Of a DNA stretch of 6,474 nt, positions 1 to 4,945 are shown in pieces; position 1 is the stretch's first letter, and each line of letters opens with the position of its first letter. The DNA is taken from NCBI GenBank assembly GCA_017990305.1, contig JAGNOB010000109.1, forward strand, positions 1 to 6,474, written 5' to 3'. A model generated the notes under the pieces. That model worked only from the letters and a program-made list of their open reading frames with translations, made no database searches and had not been told where the DNA came from. The position numbers were made by a program, and so were the translations under genes. Source of the DNA: Leucobacter sp. (GTDB lineage Bacteria; Actinomycetota; Actinomycetes; Actinomycetales; Microbacteriaceae).

Positions 1-2757
1 ACGAAAGTGATCATGGCCGAGGAACCGACCGAGAGCATTGTGGTGCGTGCCTGGCGTGGCCTCGCGCATGCCGTCGGTGCTGGCGCGAGGGCCTTCCGGT
101 CGGAGCCGCTTGAACCTGAGTCGCGGCGCGACGGGTTCCCGATGCTGCTGGTGCTGCTCGCCCTCGTTGGCGCAGTGATCGAATGGTTCCTCATTGGCAA
201 CAGCGTCGCCACGCAGCTCGATACCTGGACCTTCGGCGCCCTGTTCGGCAGAATCGCCTTCGGGTTGCCAATCATCATGGGCGGCTTCGCGCTTTGGCTC
301 TTCAACAACCCATCCACGGTGAACGATAATCGCCGAATTGCGATCGGGCTGTTCCTCGCGCTCGCGAGCGCTTCGGGGCTCGCGCATGTGCTCGGTGACG
401 CTCCGAAGCCGCGAGACGGTATGCCCGGGCTCGCCGAGGCAGGCGGCCTTCTCGGCTGGCTCATCGGCGCGCCGCTCAACCTCGCCACGATTTGGGTCGC
501 CGTTCCAGTTCTCAGTCTGCTCTTGGCGTTCTCCGTGCTCATCATCACGAAGACACCTCCGAGTCGCATCGGACACAGGTTGCGCGAGGGCTACGCCTAC
601 CTGTTTGGGGCGCCCGTACCTGAGCCACGAGATCGCGATAGCGAGAGCCCCAAAGCGAGTACCGCAGATAAAACAGCCGAACTCTTCGACCACTCTGATG
701 AAAAGGCTGACGCCCTGCCGTGGTGGCGTCGCAATGCGACCGGCCGCGAAGAGGACCCAAACTATCTGCCCGATCCGGCCGCGATCGATGAGGTGCTCGC
801 GCCGAGCGACGCAGCGCCCGTTGGCGCTTTCGAGACAGCTCTCGCGGAAGAGCCCACAACCGATCGCTTGTCGACCGAAGTGTTCTCCGGGCTTGAAGGC
901 GTCGAACAGGCTGCAGCGGGCACCCGGCGCGGATCTGGCCTAGGCGACGACTCGTTCGACAGCTTTGCTGAGCCGGCGCGAGAGCCCGAGCCCGAAATCG
1001 AAGAGCGCGAGTTCGCAGTAGCGCCACCTCACGCCCCTGCAGCGCAGGCCGACTACGCTTTGCCCGAGCAGGCATTGCTCTCTGCCGGCCCTCCACCGAA
1101 GACCCACAGCGAGGCCAACGAGCAGATCATGGCCGCCGTTGCCAGGGTCTTCGAAGAGTTCAAAGTCGATGCTGTTGTCACTGGCTTCTCGCGCGGCCCG
1201 ACGGTAACGCAGTACGAGGTAGAGCTCGGGCCGGGTGTGAAAGTCGAGAAGGTGACCGCCCTCTCTCGCAACCTTTCGTACGCGGTGGCCTCCAACGAAG
1301 TGCGCATCCTGTCGCCCATCCCCGGCAAGAGCGCAATCGGTATCGAGATTCCAAACAAGGATCGCGAGAATGTTGCTCTGGGTGACGTGCTGCGGTCGGC
1401 GAAGGCACAGCGCAACGCGCATCCAATGACCATCGGGGTCGGCAAGGACGTGAAGGGCGAGTTCGTGCTCGCCAACCTCGCGAAGATGCCCCACTTGCTC
1501 GTTGCCGGCGCAACCGGTTCCGGTAAGTCGAGCTTCATTAACTCCATGATCACAAGCCTGCTCATGCGTGCGACGCCTGCCGAGGTTCGCATGGTGCTTG
1601 TCGATCCGAAGCGTGTCGAGCTCACGGTGTACCAAGGTGTGCCGCACCTCATCACCCCCATCATCACCGCGCCGAAGAAGGCCGCTGAGGCGCTGCAGTG
1701 GGTCGTGAAAGAGATGGACATGCGTTACGACGACCTTGCGTCGTTCGGATACCGGCACATCGACGACTTCAATGCAGCTGTCCGCGATGGTTCGATTGTG
1801 CTGCCTGAGGGAAGCCAGCGTCAGCTGAAGCCGTACCCGTACCTGCTCGTCGTCGTTGACGAGCTTGCCGATCTCATGCTCGTCGCTCCGCGCGACGTCG
1901 AGGACTCGATCCAGCGAATCACGCAGCTCGCTCGCGCCGCGGGTATCCACCTGGTGCTCGCGACGCAGCGTCCGTCAGTGAACGTCGTGACCGGCGTCAT
2001 CAAGTCGAACGTGCCGAGCCGATACGCGTTTGCCGTCGCATCTGGCACGGACTCCCGAGTGATTCTCGACGAGGTCGGCGCGGAGCGCCTCATCGGGCAG
2101 GGCGACGGCCTGCTGCTACTCAACGGCGAATCTAGTCCGATCCGCGTGCAGGGCGCCTGGGTCGACGAGAGCGAGATCGCGCGCGTCGTCAAGCATGTGA
2201 AGGAGCAAGCGACCCCCGAGTATCGCCCCGACGTCGCCCAGGTCGCCGAGAAGAAAGAGATCGATGCGGATATCGGCGACGATCTCGAGGTTCTCGTTGC
2301 GGCGATCGAGCTCGTGGTTACTTCGCAGTTCGGGTCGACATCGATGTTGCAGCGCAAGCTGCGCGTCGGCTTCGCGAAGGCTGGCCGGCTTATGGACCTC
2401 ATGGAGTCCCGCGACATAGTCGGCCCCTCGGAAGGGTCGAAGGCCCGCGACGTGCTCGTAGCCCCGGAACAGCTTGGAGAAGTTCTCAATCGGATTCAGG
2501 GCGGAGGCGCTCCTCCCGCTGCCGTCGCGCCGCAGGCATCGGTCGCGTCGTATGCGACGCCACCCGTACCGCCGGCATCCGAAGCTGAGACCGCAGTCAT
2601 CGGGCACGTCGTTGGCGAAGCCTCATACGATGGCGACAGTCGATACGACGATCCGCTTGCACAGCGCGAGGCGGCGGCGCCCGAAGCCTTTGACTACGGT
2701 GATACTGCAGACGATGAGGGCTCAGAAGATGCTTGGCATCTCACCGGCCGCGACTAG
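1..2757 (+). CDS. ftsK: DNA translocase FtsK/SpoIIIE (5' end probably outside the window)
   Basis: Septal, membrane-anchored ATPase that pumps chromosomal DNA through the closing division site. Residues are numbered from the GTG at position 7. Four hydrophobic segments lie at about 45-64, 79-99, 111-129 and 160-181. A charged, low-complexity linker runs from about 190 to 350, and the FtsK alpha domain from about 353 to 465. The motor core has Walker A GATGSGKS at 501-508, Walker B LLVVVDE at 613-619 and the conserved LATQRPSV at 651-658. A winged-helix gamma domain for DNA orientation recognition lies at about 757-818 ([16 protein letters not shown] region). An acidic Ala/Pro-rich tail of roughly 98 residues follows, ending in [10 protein letters not shown]. 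The frame is open to base 1, and neither GTG 7 nor ATG 13 has a visible Shine-Dalgarno. Relatives usually carry a basic Ser/Thr-rich stretch ahead of this point, so I infer that the true start lies upstream. Family assignment is secure; the start is not. Confidence 0.96.
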   Translation, partial: TKVIMAEEPTESIVVRAWRGLAHAVGAGARAFRSEPLEPESRRDGFPMLLVLLALVGAVIEWFLIGNSVATQLDTWTFGALFGRIAFGLPIIMGGFALWLFNNPSTVNDNRRIAIGLFLALASASGLAHVLGDAPKPRDGMPGLAEAGGLLGWLIGAPLNLATIWVAVPVLSLLLAFSVLIITKTPPSRIGHRLREGYAYLFGAPVPEPRDRDSESPKASTADKTAELFDHSDEKADALPWWRRNATGREEDPNYLPDPAAIDEVLAPSDAAPVGAFETALAEEPTTDRLSTEVFSGLEGVEQAAAGTRRGSGLGDDSFDSFAEPAREPEPEIEEREFAVAPPHAPAAQADYALPEQALLSAGPPPKTHSEANEQIMAAVARVFEEFKVDAVVTGFSRGPTVTQYEVELGPGVKVEKVTALSRNLSYAVASNEVRILSPIPGKSAIGIEIPNKDRENVALGDVLRSAKAQRNAHPMTIGVGKDVKGEFVLANLAKMPHLLVAGATGSGKSSFINSMITSLLMRATPAEVRMVLVDPKRVELTVYQGVPHLITPIITAPKKAAEALQWVVKEMDMRYDDLASFGYRHIDDFNAAVRDGSIVLPEGSQRQLKPYPYLLVVVDELADLMLVAPRDVEDSIQRITQLARAAGIHLVLATQRPSVNVVTGVIKSNVPSRYAFAVASGTDSRVILDEVGAERLIGQGDGLLLLNGESSPIRVQGAWVDESEIARVVKHVKEQATPEYRPDVAQVAEKKEIDADIGDDLEVLVAAIELVVTSQFGSTSMLQRKLRVGFAKAGRLMDLMESRDIVGPSEGSKARDVLVAPEQLGEVLNRIQGGGAPPAAVAPQASVASYATPPVPPASEAETAVIGHVVGEASYDGDSRYDDPLAQREAAAPEAFDYGDTADDEGSEDAWHLTGRD

Positions 2758-2799
2758 TTTTACGGCCGCGGGTGCCGGTGTTGGCGTGGCCCGCCCCAG

Positions 2800-2805
2800 T
2801 AGAGT
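2800..2805 (+). promoter_or_regulatory. Putative -10 box of a leaderless pgsA promoter
   Basis: TAGAGT fits the TANNNT pattern of an actinobacterial sigma-A -10 box and ends 6 bases before the pgsA ATG, so transcription would start at or next to the A of the start codon. No good Shine-Dalgarno precedes pgsA, which agrees with a leaderless message, common in actinobacteria. No convincing -35 hexamer is seen about 17 bases upstream. This is inferred from spacing alone; read-through from ftsK across the 54-base gap is the alternative. Confidence 0.4.
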
Positions 2806-2811
2806 GGGCCC

Positions 2812-3417
2812 ATGAGTAATCAAGCCGTCGACAGCGCGAAGCCGAGCAACTGGAATGCTCCTAACATCATCACCGCTGCGCGAATCGTTGCGACTCCGTT
2901 CTTCCTGTGGCTCCTGCTTGTTTCCGGCGATAGCGTCGCAATGCGTTGGGGCGCCGCTGCGTTCTTCGTCATTGCGATCGCGAGCGACGCTCTTGACGGC
3001 TACCTCGCTCGCTCGCGGGGCCTGATTACTGACCTCGGAAAGCTGCTTGACCCGATCGCTGACAAAGCGCTCACTGGGGCGGCGTTCGTCGGCCTCGCCA
3101 TTCTTGGTGAACTGCCGTGGTGGATCGTTGTTCTCGTGCTCGTTCGCGAGGTTGGCATCACGATCCATCGACTCATGATTGTCAGCGAAGTCGTCGTCGC
3201 GGCGGACTGGATGGGCAAGCTGAAGACGGTGGCGCAGGCCGTCGCCATCACGCTCGCGCTTACTCCACTGGCGCAGCTCGCTGGGCCCACGGGCACCGTC
3301 TTCACCTGGGTGAATATTGTCACGATGACGATCGCGGTGCTGCTGACACTTGCGAGCGGTATTGACTACATCATCGCCTTCGCTCGTGGTCGGGGAGCTG
3401 CTACCCGACATGCGTGA
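2812..3417 (+). CDS. pgsA: CDP-diacylglycerol--glycerol-3-phosphate 3-phosphatidyltransferase (CDP-alcohol phosphatidyltransferase family)
   Basis: Integral membrane enzyme of 201 residues, normal for the family. It is expected to transfer the phosphatidyl group from CDP-diacylglycerol to glycerol-3-phosphate, giving phosphatidylglycerol-phosphate, the precursor of phosphatidylglycerol and cardiolipin. The signature DxxDGxxAR...GxxxDxxxD is complete: D59, D62, G63, A66, R67, G76, D80 and D84, the residues that bind metal and CDP. A GKLKT motif follows at 135-139. Hydrophobic stretches occur at about 26-43, 46-58, 86-112, 140-158 and 167-190. The start ATG at 2812 is the first in frame after the ftsK stop. 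The position after ftsK matches pgsA3 in mycobacteria. Another CDP-alcohol transferase activity (phosphatidylinositol-phosphate or cardiolipin synthesis) cannot be fully excluded from motif alone, but PgsA is the best reading. Confidence 0.92.
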   Translation: MSNQAVDSAKPSNWNAPNIITAARIVATPFFLWLLLVSGDSVAMRWGAAAFFVIAIASDALDGYLARSRGLITDLGKLLDPIADKALTGAAFVGLAILGELPWWIVVLVLVREVGITIHRLMIVSEVVVAADWMGKLKTVAQAVAITLALTPLAQLAGPTGTVFTWVNIVTMTIAVLLTLASGIDYIIAFARGRGAATRHA

Positions 3418-3967
3418 TCGGGAAGCCCAGGCCGCGGAGATCGTCGCGCTCGCGACGGAACTCGGGGTTCGGATAGCGGTGGCCGAGTCACTCACCGGGG
3501 GCATGCTCGCTGCGGCGATCGTTTCTGCTCCGGGGGCTTCCGCGGTCTTCACCGGCGGGGTCGTCGCTTACGATTCCGCGCTCAAGGCGTCGATACTCGG
3601 GGTGGACCGAGCCGTGTTGGGCGAGCGCGGGCCTGTCGATGGCGAGGTCGCTCGGCAGATGGCTGCGGGGGTGCGACACACCTGTGCCGTCGAATCTGCA
3701 GACGGCTCGCGTCGAATCGCAGATCTGGGGATTGCTACGACAGGTGTCGCCGGCCCGGCCTCGGATGCCCAGTCCGGGCAGCCTGCGGGGACCGTGTGGA
3801 TTGGTGTGAGCTCGGCTGCGGGGGAGCGGAGTGTGCTCCTTCCCGTGCTTGCAGGCAATCGGCAGGCGATACGTGAGCAGACCGTCGACGCCGCGCTTGG
3901 GCTGGTGGTCGAGGCGCTCCTCGCCCAGAAGCCAGCGGCAACGCAGCGATTTCCTGGAGAAACCTGA
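3410..3967 (+). CDS. cinA: CinA-family nicotinamide-nucleotide amidohydrolase (stand-alone C-terminal domain, PncC type)
   Basis: Single-domain CinA C-terminal amidase of 185 residues, likely converting nicotinamide mononucleotide to nicotinate mononucleotide plus ammonia in the cytoplasm (pyridine nucleotide salvage). Numbered from ATG 3410: the conserved AESLTGG segment at 25-31, the Y-x4-K region of the family at 54-59 (YDSALK), and the ATTGVAGP plus GTVWIG blocks at 109-116 and 127-132. The N-terminal molybdopterin-binding-like domain of full-length CinA is absent, as is usual in this gene neighbourhood. A small insertion of about ten residues appears before the ATTG block (near 90-105). 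I chose ATG 3410 because family similarity starts right after it and it overlaps the pgsA stop by 8 bases, suggesting translational coupling; GGGGAG at 3392-3397 is a possible but distant ribosome site. The in-frame TTG 3350 and GTG 3386 would add 20 or 8 residues lying wholly within pgsA and are less likely. Biochemical activity is inferred from the family. Confidence 0.88.
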   Translation: MRDREAQAAEIVALATELGVRIAVAESLTGGMLAAAIVSAPGASAVFTGGVVAYDSALKASILGVDRAVLGERGPVDGEVARQMAAGVRHTCAVESADGSRRIADLGIATTGVAGPASDAQSGQPAGTVWIGVSSAAGERSVLLPVLAGNRQAIREQTVDAALGLVVEALLAQKPAATQRFPGET

Positions 3968-3980
3968 GAATTTCGCTAAA

Positions 3981-4001
3981 CCTGAGTGCACTACGCTCAA
4001 G
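3981..4001 (+). promoter_or_regulatory. Putative HspR operator (HAIR-like inverted repeat)
   Basis: CCTGAGT, seven bases, then GCTCAAG. The known HspR-associated inverted repeat is CTTGAGT-N7-ACTCAAG, so each half-site differs at one base and the N7 spacing is exact. It starts 13 bases after the cinA stop and ends 14 bases before the predicted sigma-R/H promoter of clgR. A weak sigma-A -10 candidate (TACGCT, 3992-3997) lies inside it, so it could occlude a promoter. HspR binding is inferred; whether an hspR gene exists in this genome cannot be seen here. Confidence 0.55.
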
Positions 4002-4015
4002 TTCAGGAACTTCCG

Positions 4016-4041
4016 GGAATAGACCCGGTAGTCTCTTGGTT
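4016..4041 (+). promoter_or_regulatory. Putative sigma-R/sigma-H (ECF, thiol/heat stress) promoter of clgR
   Basis: GGAAT at 4016-4020 and GTT at 4039-4041 are separated by exactly 18 bases, a perfect match to GGAAT-N18-GTT known for Streptomyces SigR and close to the SigH consensus of mycobacteria and corynebacteria. The flanking G on each side (GGGAAT, GTTG) also agrees. Transcription would start near 4048-4050, leaving a leader of about 95 bases before clgR. clgR is known to be under SigH/SigE-type control in other actinobacteria, which supports the reading. It remains a motif call. Confidence 0.6.
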
Positions 4042-4093
4042 GTTCCCAGTGTCACGATAAGTGGCGGTGGATGCCGAATCGGCTTTCGCCGGG

Positions 4094-4099
4094 TAAAGT
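4094..4099 (+). promoter_or_regulatory. Possible sigma-A -10 box of clgR
   Basis: TAAAGT fits TANNNT and would put the transcript start at about 4105-4106, at the left edge of the palindrome 4104-4125. The bases expected for a -35 box (around 4070-4077) do not resemble TTGACA, so this promoter would be weak or activator-dependent. Confidence 0.35.
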
Positions 4100-4103
4100 A
4101 ACA

Positions 4104-4125
4104 TGCACGACCCAATGGTCGTGCA
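4104..4125 (+). repeat. Perfect inverted repeat (9-bp arms, 4-base centre) in the clgR leader
   Basis: TGCACGACC and GGTCGTGCA are exact reverse complements around CAAT. The element sits 5 bases before the Shine-Dalgarno of clgR and overlaps the start expected from the -10 box at 4094-4099. It could be a dimeric operator, for instance for autoregulation by the HTH protein it precedes, or an RNA stem-loop affecting ribosome access or message stability. It is not followed by a T run, so it is not a standard intrinsic terminator. Confidence 0.6.
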
Positions 4126-4130
4126 GATTC

Positions 4131-4137
4131 AAGGAGG
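4131..4137 (+). promoter_or_regulatory. Strong Shine-Dalgarno that sets the clgR start
   Basis: AAGGAGG lies 6 bases before ATG 4144. A TTG at 4138, directly abutting this site, is in the same frame but too close to serve as the start, so ATG 4144 is chosen. Confidence 0.85.
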
Positions 4138-4143
4138 TTGCAC

Positions 4144-4467
4144 ATGCTGCTAGTACGTCAAGAAATTGGTGATGTGCTTCGCGACTTCCGTCTGCAGAAG
4201 GGGCGCACGCTCCGACAGGTTGCTGGGGATGCCAGCGTCGCACTCGGATACCTCAGTGAGGTCGAGCGCGGGCAGAAGGAAGCATCAAGCGAGATTCTCG
4301 CCGCTGTCGCGGACGCGTTGGACACCCCGCTCTCGGTCATTCTCGGCGAGGTGAGCGAACGTCTGGCGATCGTTGAGGGGCTCTCCCTCCCCATGCCGAG
4401 CCGGGTTCCCGACACGGTTCCGGTCGATCTCGTTTCCGGTTACGGTTCCGAGCTTATTTCCCGCTAG
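4144..4467 (+). CDS. clgR: ClgR-type XRE-family transcriptional regulator
   Basis: DNA-binding protein of 107 residues. The N-terminal two thirds is a Cro/C1-type helix-turn-helix domain: recognition region about 22-43, with TLRQVAGDA as helix 2 and [11 protein letters not shown] as helix 3, followed by [10 protein letters not shown] and [10 protein letters not shown] typical of ClgR. Family knowledge: ClgR activates clpP/clpC and other protein-quality genes in actinobacteria and is itself turned over by Clp protease. The position downstream of cinA and pgsA and before DUF3046 and recA fits clgR in related genomes. The C-terminal 40 residues (about 68-107) are divergent and end in GSELISR, without the Ala-Ala ending seen in some ClgR proteins, so any degron must differ. 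Upstream lie a HAIR-like site, a sigma-R/H promoter and a palindrome. The target set is inferred from homology. Confidence 0.87.
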   Translation: MLLVRQEIGDVLRDFRLQKGRTLRQVAGDASVALGYLSEVERGQKEASSEILAAVADALDTPLSVILGEVSERLAIVEGLSLPMPSRVPDTVPVDLVSGYGSELISR

Positions 4468-4471
4468 CGGG
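4460..4471 (+). repeat. 12-bp perfect palindrome over the clgR stop codon
   Basis: CCCGCTAGCGGG is fully self-complementary, covers the TAG stop (4465-4467) and ends 2 bases before the next ATG (4474). It occupies the place where a ribosome site for the DUF3046 gene would be. A short palindrome like this may arise by chance in GC-rich DNA. Confidence 0.45.
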
Positions 4472-4473
4472 CC

Positions 4474-4698
4474 ATGCGGCATCGCGCATTCCGCACTGCG
4501 GTGGCCGAGGAGTTCGGGGAGGCCCATTCGGGGGTACTCCTGCGCGACTACTGGCTAGCCACACTGGGCTCTACGCCCGACGAGGCACTCGCGCGGGGAA
4601 TATCCCCGCGCGATGTCTGGGAGGCGCTCTGCGTCGAGTTTGAAGTACCTGAGCCACGTCGCCATGGGCGTGGCCTCAGCGATCCGCAAGAAGATTGA
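4474..4698 (+). CDS. DUF3046 family protein (function unknown)
   Basis: Small soluble protein of 74 residues matching the DUF3046 pattern of actinobacteria: an N-terminal FR...EEFGE (residues 5-16), a central LLRDYWLATLG...DEALARGISPRDVW, and the closing ALCVEFEVPEPRR (51-63). The family is short (60-80 residues), so this is full length. It starts 6 bases after the clgR stop with no clear Shine-Dalgarno, which suggests translational coupling to clgR. The gene is a frequent immediate neighbour of recA in actinobacteria (as in mycobacteria), but no biochemical role is known to me. The C-terminal dozen residues (HGRGLSDPQED) are hydrophilic. A long perfect palindrome lies within its coding sequence at 4589-4613. 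Confidence 0.88.
   Translation: MRHRAFRTAVAEEFGEAHSGVLLRDYWLATLGSTPDEALARGISPRDVWEALCVEFEVPEPRRHGRGLSDPQED
4589..4613 (+). repeat. Perfect palindrome with 11-bp arms inside the DUF3046 gene
   Basis: The arms TCGCGCGGGGA (4589-4599) and TCCCCGCGCGA (4603-4613) are exact reverse complements around ATA. This is the longest perfect inverted repeat I noticed in the window. It encodes ARGISPR, with a rare ATA isoleucine codon at its centre. As RNA it would form a very stable stem with a 3-base loop. No T run follows, so it is not a canonical terminator. The inner GGAATATCC is repeated within a smaller palindrome in the recA leader (4912-4924). Confidence 0.7.
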
Positions 4699-4728
4699 CC
4701 CCATTGCGCGACACGCCGTTGCGCTGTA

Positions 4729-4746
4729 TTCGAAGATGTGTTCGAA
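4729..4746 (+). promoter_or_regulatory. LexA operator (SOS box) of recA
   Basis: The core TCGAAG-ATGT-GTTCGA (4730-4745) differs from the actinobacterial/Gram-positive LexA consensus TCGAAC-N4-GTTCGA at one base, and the outer T and A extend the symmetry. It lies about 200 bases before recA. A sigma-A-like -10 (TATCTT, 4753-4758) is 18 bases from TTCGAA at 4729-4734, so the operator would cover the -35 region of that promoter. Two direct copies of TTCGAAGA (4729 and 4741) make up most of the site. Confidence 0.8.
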
Positions 4747-4752
4747 GAGTGT

Positions 4753-4758
4753 TATCTT
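4753..4758 (+). promoter_or_regulatory. Possible -10 box of the LexA-controlled recA promoter
   Basis: TATCTT fits TANNNT and lies just downstream of the SOS box, with a start expected near 4765. The -35 region would be TTCGAA within the SOS box, a poor match to TTGACA. Transcripts from here would have a leader of about 180 bases. Confidence 0.35.
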
Positions 4759-4801
4759 CGTCCACAGGTAGTGAACTGGTCTAAGCGATTCACAGATCGG
4801 T

Positions 4802-4826
4802 GCCTCCGGCGGTGAATGTCGGAGGC
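4802..4826 (+). repeat. Inverted repeat (7-bp arms) overlapping the second recA promoter
   Basis: GCCTCCG (4802-4808) and CGGAGGC (4820-4826) are exact reverse complements separated by 11 bases. The right arm overlaps the predicted PafBC box. It could be a stem in transcripts starting at the SOS promoter or a protein site; no T run follows. Confidence 0.5.
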
Positions 4827-4838
4827 CCGGTCTATGGT
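4816..4838 (+). promoter_or_regulatory. Putative PafBC-dependent (RecA-NDp type) promoter of recA
   Basis: ATGTCGGAG (4816-4824), eight bases, then TATGGT (4833-4838). The known LexA-independent DNA-damage promoter of actinobacteria is TTGTCRGTG-N8-TANNNT; this matches seven of nine box positions, the exact spacing and the -10 pattern. A start near 4845 would give a leader of about 100 bases. Mycobacterial recA likewise has one LexA-dependent and one PafBC-dependent promoter. Motif-based inference. Confidence 0.58.
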
Positions 4839-4863
4839 CTGAAACTAGGGAACTACCCAGCCT

Positions 4864-4892
4864 TGTCAGCACCGAGAAGCGGTGCCGTGACA
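4864..4892 (+). repeat. Stem-loop in the recA 5' leader
   Basis: TGTCA GCACCG (4864-4874), loop AGAAG, then CGGTGC (4880-4885), a 2-base CG bulge and TGACA (4888-4892): 11 base pairs in all. It would be transcribed from either predicted recA promoter and lies 41 bases before the Shine-Dalgarno. There is no T run, so a simple terminator is unlikely. A role in message stability or translation is only a guess. Confidence 0.5.
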
Positions 4893-4911
4893 GTCGGTAG
4901 GCGGCAGATCA

Positions 4912-4924
4912 GCGGAATATCCGC
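4912..4924 (+). repeat. Small palindrome before the recA ribosome site
   Basis: GCGGA-ATA-TCCGC, 9 bases before the Shine-Dalgarno. Its centre GGAATATCC is identical to the centre of the large palindrome at 4589-4613. It may be chance or a shared protein site. Confidence 0.4.
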
Positions 4925-4933
4925 GCGAATACG

Positions 4934-4940
4934 AAGGAAG
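4934..4940 (+). promoter_or_regulatory. Shine-Dalgarno of recA
   Basis: AAGGAAG, 5 bases before ATG 4946, fixes the start. The next residues ([15 protein letters not shown]) match the usual actinobacterial RecA N-terminus. Confidence 0.8.
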
Positions 4941-4945
4941 TCATC

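Noticed and set aside
940..1950. Long minus-strand open frame opposite ftsK (336 codons)
   Set aside because: It is antisense to a well-supported FtsK motor domain, has no recognisable domain, and long antisense frames are expected from the codon bias of GC-rich genes.
2742..2780. Inverted repeat CACCGGC ... GCCGGTG (and CGGCCG copies) at the ftsK end as a terminator
   Set aside because: The loop of the outer repeat is 25 bases and no T run follows the stem, so an intrinsic terminator is not supported; GC-rich DNA yields such short repeats readily.
3350..3409. TTG 3350 or GTG 3386 as the cinA start
   Set aside because: The added residues lie entirely within pgsA and do not resemble CinA; ATG 3410 gives a normal family N-terminus with an 8-base overlap.
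4013..4028. CCGGG-N6-CCCGG stem as a cinA terminator
   Set aside because: Only five base pairs, no T run, and it coincides with the predicted -35 element of clgR.
4138..4140. TTG 4138 as the clgR start
   Set aside because: It directly abuts the AAGGAGG ribosome site; ATG 4144 has ideal 6-base spacing.
4863..4883. TTGTCAGCA as a further PafBC box for recA
   Set aside because: It matches seven of nine box positions but no TANNNT lies eight bases downstream; the copy at 4816-4838 has both parts.
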